From JADDRA01 sp051005375 (GTDB taxonomy: Bacteria; Actinomycetota; Acidimicrobiia; Acidimicrobiales; CADCSY01), in NCBI GenBank assembly GCA_051005375.1, contig JBPCJK010000143.1:1-26632 (forward strand): a stretch of 26,632 bases of DNA, given 5' to 3'. This document shows positions 7,336 to 14,697 of the stretch, piece by piece. Position 1 is the first letter of the stretch. Every line of letters starts with the position of its first letter. A program made the position numbers and the translations under genes. The notes below the pieces were generated by a model. That model ran no database searches and had not been told where the DNA came from. It was given only the letters and a program-made list of their open reading frames with translations.

Positions 7336-7746
7336 TTATCGCAGGAACCGGTAGGACGCCCCCATCGCCTCATAGGTGCGTGCCGCTCGGCGGTCGAGGG
7401 TGAGGAGGACGGCACCCGCCACCTGGCTCGTCGCCGCCACCAGAGCGTCATACACCGCACCCCCGGTAATGCCGCCCTTGGCAGCCGAATCCAGGAGGCG
7501 GAGGTGACGGTCGGTCGCCAGCGCCAACACCGGCGCACCCCCGAACCGTCGAGTCAACCAATCCCGGGCGACGGTCGGCGAGACCCGATGCGGCGGCGGC
7601 AGCCTGGTCAGCACGGCATAGGTCTCGATGGCCACGTGGGCCGGCAGTCGGACGTCGGCCTCACCGCACGCCGCCCGGGCCACGGCGTGGTCGTCGTGCC
7701 ATGGCGACGCCGCCGGCACGACGACGCTCGTGTCGACGGCGTTCAA
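7336..7746 (-). CDS. vapC: VapC-type PIN-domain ribonuclease toxin
   Basis: The 136-residue toxin would cleave specific RNA and arrest translation unless its antitoxin binds it. The PIN active-site quartet is complete: Asp5 in NAVDTS, Glu41 in HVAIETYAVL, Asp100 in GAVYDALVAA and Asp118 in LLTLDRRAA. The start is TTG at 7746, which overlaps the antitoxin's TGA (TTGA), implying translational coupling; no ATG or GTG gives an N-terminus that fits. Length is typical of VapC. This is the only complete toxin among several PIN-domain sequences in the window. Confidence 0.9.
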   Translation of the reverse strand: MNAVDTSVVVPAASPWHDDHAVARAACGEADVRLPAHVAIETYAVLTRLPPPHRVSPTVARDWLTRRFGGAPVLALATDRHLRLLDSAAKGGITGGAVYDALVAATSQVAGAVLLTLDRRAARTYEAMGASYRFLR

Positions 7747-7988
7747 CGCCGCACCCGCTCCAACGTCGCTCGAACCTCCTCGGCGCTCAGCGATGGCAGC
7801 TCGACGTCGGACGCAATGACCGGACCAGCATCGGTCTCGGTCACGCGCATGGCGACCAGGGCGGGCTCGATCTCGATCCGGCCCTCGCGCACGGTGATGG
7901 CCACCGTCCCCCCCCGGCCCAACCCCAGCTCGTCGCGCATCGCCTTTGGGATCACCACCCGCCCAGCACCATCGATGGTAGTTTGCAT
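7743..7988 (-). CDS. vapB: VapB-type antitoxin, AbrB/MazE (SpoVT) family
   Basis: The protein has 81 residues. The N-terminal 45 form a swapped-hairpin AbrB DNA-binding domain: MQTTIDGAGRVVIPKAMRDE, then LGLGRGGTVAITVREGRIEI. The C-terminal part, including LPSLSAEEVRATLERVRR, would wrap around and block the toxin. The gene precedes and overlaps vapC, the usual antitoxin-first order. It lacks a Shine-Dalgarno sequence, but TAAGTT lies 6 nt before the ATG, so it is likely read from a leaderless transcript. The palindrome across the start codon makes autorepression probable. Confidence 0.9.
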   Translation of the reverse strand: MQTTIDGAGRVVIPKAMRDELGLGRGGTVAITVREGRIEIEPALVAMRVTETDAGPVIASDVELPSLSAEEVRATLERVRR

Positions 7989-8004
7989 GGCAGAAACTTA
8001 CCAT
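7975..8004 (-). promoter_or_regulatory. Palindromic operator with embedded -10 over the vapB start
   Basis: On the plus strand ATGGTA-GTTT (7975-7984) and AAACTTACCAT (7994-8004) form an inverted repeat with one unpaired base, centred near the vapB ATG. Read on the minus strand, TAAGTT (8000-7995) is a TANNNT -10 element 6 nt before the ATG. An AbrB-type antitoxin bound here would cover both the promoter and the start codon. The repeat is seen directly; the regulatory role is inferred. Confidence 0.55.
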
Positions 8005-8060
8005 TCGAGAATCTTCGGAACCATGTTGCCGAACGCTCTTCGATCCGCCACCCTGTTGCT

Positions 8061-9407
8061 ATGGCTCTGTCATGGTCGCCGTTGTCGTGGCGCGAGCTGG
8101 CGGCGGCCCAGCAGCCCGAGTGGCCCGACGAGTCTGCCCTCGACCTGGTCCTCAAGCAGCTCTCGACCTACCCGCCTCTGGTCTTTGCCGGCGAGGCACG
8201 GGCCCTGACGGGCAGTCTGGCCGCAGTGGCCGAGGGAAAGGCGTTCCTCCTCCAGGCCGGCGACTGCGCCGAGTCCTTCGACGCCTTCTCCGCCGACGCC
8301 ATCCGGGACAAGCTGCGGCTCATCCTGCAGATGGCGGTGGTGCTCACCTACAGCTCCGGCGTACCGGTGGTGAAGGTGGGGCGCATCGCCGGGCAGTTCG
8401 CCAAGCCACGCTCCTCGCCCATGGAGCGGGTGGGTGAGCTTGACCTACCGTCGTTCCGCGGTCACATGGTCAACGACAGCGCCTTCACCGCCGAAGCCCG
8501 CACGGCCGACCCCAGCCGCCTGCTCACCGCCTACCACCAGGCCGCCTCCACCCTCAACCTGCTACGGGCCTTCACCAAGGGGGGCTTCGCCGACCTCAAC
8601 CAGGTCCACGCCTGGAACCAGGAGTTCGTCGAATCCAGCAGGGAGGGCCGGCGTTACCAAGTCGTCGCCGACGGGATCGAGAGGGCGTTGCGCTTCATGG
8701 CCGCCTGTGGGATCGACCTCGAGGCTGAGCACCAGCTCCACCAGGTCGACTTCTACACCAGCCACGAAGCACTCATCCTGGGCTACGAGGAGGCCCTCAC
8801 CCGGGCGGACTCGCTCACCGGCGACTGGTACGACTGCTCAGCCCACCTCCTGTGGATCGGCGAGCGCACCCGCAGCCTTGACCAGGCCCACGTCGGGTTC
8901 CTCGCCGGGGTGGCCAACCCGCTGGGCTGCAAGCTCGGGCCATCGGCCACCGTCGAGGAGGTGCTCGAGCTGTGCGCCGTGCTCAACCCCGAGCGGGTGC
9001 CGGGCCGGCTCACCCTGGTGACCCGGATGGGCGCGGGTGTGGTGGAGGAGGCGCTGCCGCCGCTCTTGCGGGCGGTGCGCTCGGCCGGCCACCCGGTGGT
9101 GTGGGCCTGTGATCCCATGCACGCCAACACCTTCACCGCCGCCGGCGGGCGCAAGACCCGTCACCTCGACCAGGTGTTGGCCGAGCTCACCGGGTTCTTC
9201 GCCGCCCACCGGGCCGAGGGCACCTGGCCCGGCGGTGTCCACGTGGAGCTGACCGGCGACGACGTCACCGAGTGCCTGGGGGGCGCCGAGGAGATCCTCG
9301 ACAGCCAGCTCGACCAGCGCTACGAGACCATGTGCGACCCCCGCCTCAACGCCCGCCAGAGCCTGGACCTGGCCTTCCGGGTGGCTGAGCTTCTCCGAGG
9401 GAGTTGA
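8061..9407 (+). CDS. aroG: Class II 3-deoxy-7-phosphoheptulonate (DAHP) synthase
   Basis: This 448-residue enzyme joins phosphoenolpyruvate and erythrose 4-phosphate in the first step of the shikimate pathway to aromatic amino acids. The class II (plant/mycobacterial) signature is clear: LLQAGDCAESFDAF with metal-ligand Cys69, KVGRIAGQFAKPRS, DFYTSHEALILGYEEALTR, WIGERTRSLDQAHV, and GVANPLGCKLGP. The other metal ligands fit His354 in WACDPMHANT, Glu396 in VHVELTGDDVTE and Asp426 in CDPRLN. ATG 8061 begins MALSWSPLSWRELAAAQQP, as in relatives, although no Shine-Dalgarno is visible. The symbol follows Mycobacterium usage; others call it aroH or aroF. It stands apart from other aro genes here. 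Confidence 0.95.
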   Translation: MALSWSPLSWRELAAAQQPEWPDESALDLVLKQLSTYPPLVFAGEARALTGSLAAVAEGKAFLLQAGDCAESFDAFSADAIRDKLRLILQMAVVLTYSSGVPVVKVGRIAGQFAKPRSSPMERVGELDLPSFRGHMVNDSAFTAEARTADPSRLLTAYHQAASTLNLLRAFTKGGFADLNQVHAWNQEFVESSREGRRYQVVADGIERALRFMAACGIDLEAEHQLHQVDFYTSHEALILGYEEALTRADSLTGDWYDCSAHLLWIGERTRSLDQAHVGFLAGVANPLGCKLGPSATVEEVLELCAVLNPERVPGRLTLVTRMGAGVVEEALPPLLRAVRSAGHPVVWACDPMHANTFTAAGGRKTRHLDQVLAELTGFFAAHRAEGTWPGGVHVELTGDDVTECLGGAEEILDSQLDQRYETMCDPRLNARQSLDLAFRVAELLRGS

Positions 9408-9415
9408 AGCCGCCC

Positions 9416-9472
9416 GACGCTTCTGGACCCTGGAGCGAGACATTTTCCCCGCGCTTCTGGGGCCAGAACGAG
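9416..9472. repeat. Imperfect direct repeat pair with a perfect 14-bp palindrome
   Basis: Two similar units, 9416-9439 and 9451-9472, share GCTTCTGG followed by a GC-rich run and an (A/G)(A/G)-CGAG end. The second contains TTCTGGGGCCAGAA (9455-9468), a perfect palindrome with 6-bp arms. It fills the 89-bp gap between the DAHP synthase and GH15 genes and could be an operator, a weak terminator or an extragenic repeat. A similar CTGGGGCCAGAGCGGAGGG lies near 1946-1964 in the 3' end of rsfS. Confidence 0.4.
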
Positions 9473-9496
9473 GAGGAGGGCGGGTAGACCCCTGAC

Positions 9497-11284
9497 ATGG
9501 CTTCTCCACTTGAGGACTACGCCCTGCTGGGCGATACCGAATCGGCAGCGCTGGTGTCGGCGCAGGGTTCGGTCGACTGGCTGTGCCTGCCCCGGTTCGA
9601 CTCGCCCGCCTGCTTCGCCGCCCTGCTGGGCACGCCCGACCACGGCCGCTGGCTGCTGGCGCCGGCCGACGGCCGCCGCTGCACCAGCCGGGCCTACCGT
9701 GACGGCGGTCTGGTGCTCGAGACCCGCTTCGAGACCGCCAGCGGGGCTGTCACCGTGGTCGACTGCATGCCGCCCCGGGACGGCAGCCCCGACCTGGTGC
9801 GGGTGGTGCGGGGCGAGTCGGGCCGAGTCGACATGCGCATGGAGCTGGTGATCCGGTTCGATTACGGCTCCATCCAGCCGTGGGTGCGCAAGATCGACGG
9901 CCGCACCTGCGCGGTGGGCGGTCCCGACGCCCTGTGCCTGTCCACCCCGGTGAAGGTGCACGGCGAGGACATGCGCACGGTGGCCAGATTCAGCGTGGGC
10001 CAGGGCGACCAAGTGCCCTTCGTGCTCAGCTGGTACCCGTCGCACCAGCCCGTGCCTCCGGTGGTCGAGCCCTTCGCCGCCCTCGATGGTGCCGACCGCT
10101 GGTGGCGGGAGTGGGCGGCGAAGGGCTCCTACCAGGGTGAGTGGAAAGAGGCGGTGCAGCGCTCCCTCTGCGTGCTCAAGGCCCTGACCTTCGAGCCCAC
10201 CGGGGCAGTGCTCGCCGCCCCCACCACCTCGCTGCCCGAGGACCTCGGCGGGGAGCGCAACTGGGACTACCGCTTCTCGTGGCTGCGGGACGCAACCTTC
10301 ACCCTCGACGCCCTCCTGGCCTCGGGCTACACCGACGAGGCCAGGGCGTGGCGCAACTGGCTGCTGCGGGCCGTGGCCGGCGACCCCGCCGATCTGCAGA
10401 TCATGTACGGCGTGAGCGGCGAGCGCCGGCTGCCGGAGCTGGAGCTCCCGTGGCTTGCCGGCTACGAGGGCTCGGCACCCGTGCGGGTGGGCAACGCCGC
10501 CTCGGCCCAGTTCCAGCTCGACGTCTACGGAGAGGTCCTCGACTCCCTGCACCAGGCTCGCAAGGTGGGCATCGACAACAAGGAGCCGGCATGGGACCTG
10601 CAGCGGGCGCTGCTCCACAACCTCGAGCGGGTGTGGCAGCAACCCGACGAGGGCCTGTGGGAGGTGCGCTCGGGACGCCAGCACTTCACCCACTCCAAGG
10701 TGATGGCCTGGGTCGCTCTCGATAGGGCCGTCAGCGGCGTGGAGCACTTCGGTCTGAGCGGCCCCGTCGATCAGTGGCGCCGCCTGCGTGCGGAGATCCA
10801 CGACGATGTGTGCTCCAAGGGCTTCGACGCCGAGCGCAACACCTTCGTCCAGCACTACGGCTCCAAGAACCTCGACGCCAGCTTGTTGATGCTGCCCCTG
10901 GTGAGCTTCCTGCCCCCCGACGACCCGCGCATCCGGGGCACCGTCGAGGCCATCGAGTCCGAGCTGGTGGTCGACGGCTTCGTGCGCCGCTACAACACCG
11001 AGAGCACCGAGGACGGCCTGGCCGGCGACGAGGGAGCCTTCCTCATGTGCACCTTCTGGCTGGCCGACTGCCTGCACCTCCTCGGGCGCCACCATGACGC
11101 TTGCGACCTCTTCGAGCGCCTCCTCGACCTACGCAACGACGTCGGCCTGCTCTCCGAGGAGTACGACGTGGGGGCCAAACGTCTGGTCGGCAACTTCCCC
11201 CAGGCTTTCAGCCACGTGGCCCTGATCAACTCCGCCGGCACCCTCTCCAAGGTCGAACACCCGGCCCAGGAGCGCCGGGGCTAG
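9497..11284 (+). CDS. GH15 family glycoside hydrolase (trehalase/glucoamylase-like)
   Basis: The product has 595 residues. The N-terminal beta-sandwich opens with LEDYALLGDTESAALVSAQG and VDWLCLPRFDSPACFAALLG, the opening typical of actinobacterial GH15 trehalases. The (alpha/alpha)6 barrel follows with NWDYRFSWLRDATFTLDALL (255-274). Likely catalytic acid and base are Glu389 in EGLWEVRSG and Glu512 in DEGAFLMCTFWLADCL. HFTHSKVMAWVALDRAV and FPQAFSHVALINSA are further GH15 landmarks. The enzyme would release glucose from trehalose or from alpha-glucan ends; trehalose is favoured by similarity to the mycobacterial group, but sequence alone does not decide. There is no signal peptide, so it is cytoplasmic. 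A purine-rich GAGGAGGAGGG run lies about 17 nt before the ATG, farther than a usual ribosome site. Confidence 0.9.
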   Translation: MASPLEDYALLGDTESAALVSAQGSVDWLCLPRFDSPACFAALLGTPDHGRWLLAPADGRRCTSRAYRDGGLVLETRFETASGAVTVVDCMPPRDGSPDLVRVVRGESGRVDMRMELVIRFDYGSIQPWVRKIDGRTCAVGGPDALCLSTPVKVHGEDMRTVARFSVGQGDQVPFVLSWYPSHQPVPPVVEPFAALDGADRWWREWAAKGSYQGEWKEAVQRSLCVLKALTFEPTGAVLAAPTTSLPEDLGGERNWDYRFSWLRDATFTLDALLASGYTDEARAWRNWLLRAVAGDPADLQIMYGVSGERRLPELELPWLAGYEGSAPVRVGNAASAQFQLDVYGEVLDSLHQARKVGIDNKEPAWDLQRALLHNLERVWQQPDEGLWEVRSGRQHFTHSKVMAWVALDRAVSGVEHFGLSGPVDQWRRLRAEIHDDVCSKGFDAERNTFVQHYGSKNLDASLLMLPLVSFLPPDDPRIRGTVEAIESELVVDGFVRRYNTESTEDGLAGDEGAFLMCTFWLADCLHLLGRHHDACDLFERLLDLRNDVGLLSEEYDVGAKRLVGNFPQAFSHVALINSAGTLSKVEHPAQERRG

Positions 11285-11314
11285 CCCTCAAGGGCCGAGG
11301 CCCAGGCTCTAGGA

Positions 11315-11995
11315 TCAGATCGAAGGCAGATCGTCACTGCTATCACCTCTGTCCAAGCCCTCGAGGTGGGCGGCGTCGTTGTAGCGGCGCAATGCCCAGT
11401 GGACAGGCCGGCCCTTCTCCACCTCGACCAGCCACTCGGTGACGGCGCCGTTGGTGGTGCGCAGGTCCAGATCGGCGGCCCGCTGCACGGCCAGGCCGAG
11501 GAAGCACACCAGCGATCCGTCGACCACCCCTCCGTGGCAGGCCGTCACCACGGTGGCGCCGGCATGGGCGACGGCGATCCGGTGCAAGGCCCCCCCGACC
11601 CGGAGCAGGAACCCGGCCACGCTCTCACCCCCGGGAGAGAGCACGGCGTAGGGGTCGGCTCGCATGTCGACGCCGTAGCGCTCCTGGTAGTCGTCCCAGC
11701 TCAGCCCGTCGCACTCCCCCGGCTCCAGCTCGCACAGCTCGACGTCCTGCTCCACGGCCAGGCCACCGAGGGCCGGGGCCAGCAGCTCAGCGGTCTCCAC
11801 CGCCCGGGGCAGGGTCGACGACAACAGGCGGTCGGCGCTGACCCCTGCGTCCTGCCAGCGCCGGGCCAGCGCTTCCACCTGGCGCCGGCCCAGGTCGGAC
11901 AACCCAGTGCAGCCGGTGCGACCGCCCACCACCCGGTCGACCTGGGCCCGCGACTCCCCATGGCGCACCAGCAGCAGCCGGGTGGTCTCAATCAC
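11315..11995 (-). CDS. Histidine phosphatase (phosphoglycerate-mutase-like) family protein
   Basis: This 226-residue protein has the branch-1 histidine phosphatase fold. The catalytic RHGE motif is LLLVRHGESRAQ with phospho-acceptor His12. LLSSTLPRAVETAELLAPAL supplies the second arginine, ELCELEPGECDGLSWDD holds the probable acid residue, and TACHGGVVDG holds the second histidine, His154. Substrate is unknown; relatives act on small phosphometabolites or phosphoproteins. The GTG start at 11995 overlaps the upstream VWA stop as GTGA, so translation is coupled to the MoxR-VWA pair. It converges with the GH15 gene, 30 bp away. Confidence 0.88.
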   Translation of the reverse strand: MIETTRLLLVRHGESRAQVDRVVGGRTGCTGLSDLGRRQVEALARRWQDAGVSADRLLSSTLPRAVETAELLAPALGGLAVEQDVELCELEPGECDGLSWDDYQERYGVDMRADPYAVLSPGGESVAGFLLRVGGALHRIAVAHAGATVVTACHGGVVDGSLVCFLGLAVQRAADLDLRTTNGAVTEWLVEVEKGRPVHWALRRYNDAAHLEGLDRGDSSDDLPSI

Positions 11996-13350
11996 GCCAG
12001 CACCTCGACGAAACGGGCGAGCTGGCGCAGGTTGCGGCACTCGTAGACGCCGTCGCAGTGGCCGGCGTACTCGCCCATCACCGAGTCGCCACTGTCCCAG
12101 TAGGAGCGGGGCTCGGGGTTCAGCCAGTAGAGGTGACGGGCCGACCGGGCCATCTCGCCCACCACCCACGACTGGGCCTGGTGGTAGTTGCTGCGAGCGT
12201 CACCGAGGACCAGCACAGTGGTGCGGGGGCCCAGATCGGGACCGTAGCGGGCCCAGAACGCCTCGAAGGCGGCGCCGTAGTCGGAGTGGCCCTCGGCCCG
12301 CACCACGTCAGCCTCGGTGTTGAGCCGTCGCAGAGCGGTGTTGAAGTCGTCGGCGCCGTCGAAGAACCGGCTGACCTCGTCGACCCCGTCGATGAACACG
12401 AACGAGCGCACCTTGGAGAACTCGCCACTGATGGCGTACACCAGGGCGAGGGTGAAGCGGGCGAAGGCGGCCACCGAACCGGAGATGTCGGCCACCACCC
12501 AGATCTCGGGCTTGGCCGGATGGGGCCGCCGGAAGCGGGGCTCTACGGGGATGCCGCCGGTGCCGAGCGAGTGGCGGACGGTGGCCCGCATGTCGAGGCG
12601 GCCCTGGCGGCGGTGGCGGCGGCGGCGGGCCAGGCGAGCGGCCAACGTCCGGGTCAGGGGGCGCAGGCAGCGGCGGAGCTGGGCCAGCTCCTCCCGGGTG
12701 GCGTGCATGAGCTCGATGTCGGCGGGCAACGGCCGGCGCAAGGCATGGGCAATGGCCCCGGCGCCTCTCTCGGCCACCAGCCGGCGACGGATCTCGGCCT
12801 CGATCTCCCGCCGCAACCGCTCGGCCCGCAGCTCCAGCTCCTCGTGGTGGAGCCGGTAGTCAAGGGGGCCGAGCGGGCCGCCGGCGCCCGCCGGCAGAGG
12901 CTCGTCGAGGAGGCGCCCGAGGGCGGAGTCGAGGTCGAGCTGGCGCAAGGTGCGGTACAGCTCGTGACTGCCTCCACCCATGCGCCGGTCGGTGCGGATG
13001 TCGGCGTGGCGGGCCACGGCAACTCGGGCCAGCTCGGCCAGCAGGGCCTGGTCGCCCACCCGCAGAGCCTGGTCGAGCCGGTCAGCCAGGTCGTCGGAAC
13101 CGTCGGCAGGCATCTCATGGTCGAGCGAGCTGGCGGAGGCGGGCGAGAAGCAAACGTCGAAGACGGTGTCGAACACCTCTCGGTGGGCCGCCTGTTTGAC
13201 CAGCGTGGCGGCCAGGGCGGCCTTGAACGCCGATCGATCGTCGAGGGGAACCGTGGTGAGTGCCCTGGCGGCGTCGACGTGCTCGGTCATCGACACCGGC
13301 AGCCCGGCGCGGCGCAGCTCGGTGACGAAGCCGGCCAGGACGCCCAGCAC
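11992..13350 (-). CDS. CoxE-like VWA-domain protein, partner of MoxR ATPase
   Basis: The product has 452 residues. The N-terminal half is helical and charged: VLGVLAGFVTELRRAGLPVS, then TEHVDAARAL, as in CoxE/DUF58-type MoxR partners, with an Arg-rich stretch near 235-255 (RLARRRRHRRQGRLD). The C-terminal VWA domain carries the metal-ion-dependent adhesion site DISGS (Asp288, Ser290, Ser292) within IWVVADISGSVAAFARFTLA, and later TTVLVLGDARSNYH. Such proteins act with MoxR AAA+ ATPases in protein or cofactor maturation. The frame is open well upstream, but GTG 13350, one base after the moxR TGA, gives the family-like N-terminus. No membrane segment is seen. Confidence 0.9.
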   Translation of the reverse strand: MLGVLAGFVTELRRAGLPVSMTEHVDAARALTTVPLDDRSAFKAALAATLVKQAAHREVFDTVFDVCFSPASASSLDHEMPADGSDDLADRLDQALRVGDQALLAELARVAVARHADIRTDRRMGGGSHELYRTLRQLDLDSALGRLLDEPLPAGAGGPLGPLDYRLHHEELELRAERLRREIEAEIRRRLVAERGAGAIAHALRRPLPADIELMHATREELAQLRRCLRPLTRTLAARLARRRRHRRQGRLDMRATVRHSLGTGGIPVEPRFRRPHPAKPEIWVVADISGSVAAFARFTLALVYAISGEFSKVRSFVFIDGVDEVSRFFDGADDFNTALRRLNTEADVVRAEGHSDYGAAFEAFWARYGPDLGPRTTVLVLGDARSNYHQAQSWVVGEMARSARHLYWLNPEPRSYWDSGDSVMGEYAGHCDGVYECRNLRQLARFVEVLA

Positions 13351-13351
13351 C

Positions 13352-14251
13352 TCAGTCGATCCCGCTGGCGGTGAGCGACTTGGCCGCCTTCGCCAAGTCG
13401 CCACGGTGCTTGAGGAGGAGGGGAAGCGTCTCGCGGGCCTGCTCGATGTCGACGGCCTCGATGCTGAGCAACACCAGGGTGCGGGCCCAGTCGAGCGTCT
13501 CCGACACCGACGGTGGCTTGTGCAGGTCGAGCGCCCGCAGCGAGCGCACGACGCGGGCGACCTGGTCGGCCAGGCGCTCGGAGACGCCCACCACCTTGGC
13601 CACCACGATGGCCCGCTCCCGTTCGACGTCGGGGTAGTCCAGCGGCAGGTACAGGCACCGGCGCTTGAGCGCCTCGGACAGTTCCCGGGTGTTGTTGGAG
13701 GTGAGGAACACCAGCGGGACCTGGGTTGCGGTGACGGTGCCGAGCTCGGGGATCGACACCTGGTAGTCGGACAGGACCTCCAACAGCAGTGCTTCGGTCT
13801 CCACTTCCAGACGGTCGACCTCGTCGATGAGCAGCACCACCGTCTCGGTCGCCCGGATGGCTTCCAGCAGCGGGCGGGTGAGCAGGAACTCCTCGGAAAA
13901 CAGCTCGGCTTCGACATCGTCCCCGCCCCCGGCGCCGGCCGTGCCGGTCTCGGGGTCGGAGACCCGTCTGGCCTGGATGTGCAGGAGCTGCTTGCGGTAG
14001 TTCCACTCATACAGGGCCTTGGACTCGTCCAGGCCCTCGTAGCACTGGAGGCGGATGAGCCGGGCGCCGGTCATGGCCGCCACCGACTTGGCCAGCTCGG
14101 TCTTGCCCGTGCCCGCCGGGCCTTCGACCAGCACCGGCTTGCCCAGGGCCTGGCCGAGGTAGACGGCAGTGGCGATGGCATCGTCGGCCAGGTAGCCGGC
14201 GCCGGCCAACCCGGCTCGCACCGCGTCGATGTTCAGAAACCGTTCGCTCAC
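13352..14251 (-). CDS. MoxR-family AAA+ ATPase
   Basis: This 299-residue AAA+ chaperone-like ATPase has Walker A GPAGTGKT (44-51), Walker B VLLIDEVD (139-146), a sensor-1 TSNNTREL and arginine-finger KRRC at 197-200. The start is GTG at 14251. FSEEFLLTRPLLEAI and EWNYRKQLLHIQ are typical of the subgroup linked to CoxE-type VWA proteins. A Gly/Ala/acidic insert lies at 98-115. It heads a three-gene operon with the VWA protein and the histidine phosphatase. The sequence TACCCT, 6 nt before the GTG, suggests a leaderless mRNA. The client protein is unknown: no CO dehydrogenase, methanol dehydrogenase or other recognised client is encoded in the window. Confidence 0.93.
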   Translation of the reverse strand: MSERFLNIDAVRAGLAGAGYLADDAIATAVYLGQALGKPVLVEGPAGTGKTELAKSVAAMTGARLIRLQCYEGLDESKALYEWNYRKQLLHIQARRVSDPETGTAGAGGGDDVEAELFSEEFLLTRPLLEAIRATETVVLLIDEVDRLEVETEALLLEVLSDYQVSIPELGTVTATQVPLVFLTSNNTRELSEALKRRCLYLPLDYPDVERERAIVVAKVVGVSERLADQVARVVRSLRALDLHKPPSVSETLDWARTLVLLSIEAVDIEQARETLPLLLKHRGDLAKAAKSLTASGID

Positions 14252-14257
14252 CCGCCT

Positions 14258-14263
14258 AGGGTA
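14258..14263 (-). promoter_or_regulatory. Possible -10 element (TACCCT) for leaderless moxR
   Basis: On the minus strand TACCCT is followed by AGGCGG and then the moxR GTG. That places the expected transcription start at or beside the start codon. The hexamer matches TANNNT. No -35 element is convincing. Confidence 0.3.
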
Positions 14264-14271
14264 CCGAGTGG

Positions 14272-14503
14272 TCAGCTGGGCGAGGACCCCAACACCACCA
14301 GTTGGCAGCCGATTTCCGGGGCGTGGCTGAGACGGCGGTCGGCGGTGACGAGGGCGACGCCAAGCGCCACGTAGGCGGCGTCGTAGGGGGAGACGTTCTC
14401 GCGCAGCTGCCAGATCCGATCCAAGTCAGCGGATGAACGCGGCGACATCCCGATTCCTACGGTCGAAGGCGATCAGCCTTCCCGAGTCCAGCACCAGGCC
14501 CAC
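14272..14503 (-). pseudogene. Decayed vapC: N-terminal and C-terminal PIN fragments in different frames
   Basis: A GTG at 14503 opens a 25-residue stretch, VGLVLDSGRLIAFDRRNRDV plus AAFIR, that resembles a VapC N-terminus with its first catalytic Asp; it stops at 14426. In another frame, from about 14437 to TGA 14272-14274, sequence reads LDRIWQLRENVSPYDAAYVA, then LGVALVTADRRLSHAPEIGC, a PIN C-terminus with its Asp residues. The roughly 60 central residues are missing, and the C-terminal part seems to lack about four residues between AYVAL and GVALVTAD. The two ends look like different VapC subgroups, so this may be the remains of two modules. Neither fragment should be a working toxin. Confidence 0.65.
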
Positions 14504-14558
14504 CTCAGGCGGCGCCGTGTCGCCGGTTCGTCGCTGCGAGCCAGGCCGACACGCTCTA

Positions 14559-14636
14559 TCAGGTGGCAGTCGCCGAGGAGCGGACCGCCTCACCGAGCTC
14601 GAGCTCGAACGACACACTCGTCTTCTCGACTCCCAC
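14559..14636 (-). pseudogene. Decayed vapB antitoxin N-terminus
   Basis: GTG 14636 opens a 25-residue frame, VGVEKTSVSFELELGEAVRS then SATAT, ending at TGA 14559-14561. It looks like the N-terminal strand and first helix of a ribbon-helix-helix antitoxin (KTSVSFELELGEAV), after which the frame is broken. It sits between an orphan inverted repeat and the vapC N-terminal fragment, the expected order for a vapBC operon. Confidence 0.45.
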
Positions 14637-14644
14637 ATCTTGAT

Positions 14645-14673
14645 CCTACCGTGGGAGCACCTACCACGGTAGG
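14645..14673. promoter_or_regulatory. Perfect 10-bp inverted repeat, probable orphan antitoxin operator
   Basis: CCTACCGTGG (14645-14654) and CCACGGTAGG (14664-14673) are exact reverse complements with a 9-nt spacer. Inside, CCTACC-AC-GGTAGG (14660-14673) is itself a palindrome, so three CCTACC half-sites occur. It lies 9 bp before the start of the decayed antitoxin on the minus strand, the place where RHH-type VapB dimers bind. It has survived although the coding sequence has not. An RNA hairpin is an alternative reading. Confidence 0.55.
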
Positions 14674-14697
14674 AAGACCTTTCCTCCATGCAGCGGC

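Noticed and set aside
9320..11095. Long minus-strand open frame opposite the GH15 gene
   Set aside because: Antisense of a confident GH15 gene; His/Gly/Ala-rich with no domain signature.
11285..11314. GCCCT-CA-AGGGC as a terminator between GH15 and phosphatase genes
   Set aside because: The stem is only 5 bp with a 2-nt loop and no U tract, too weak to call.
13351..14010. Upstream extension of the VWA gene across moxR
   Set aside because: The extra 220 residues lie inside the moxR coding region in another frame and are low complexity; GTG 13350 fits the family.
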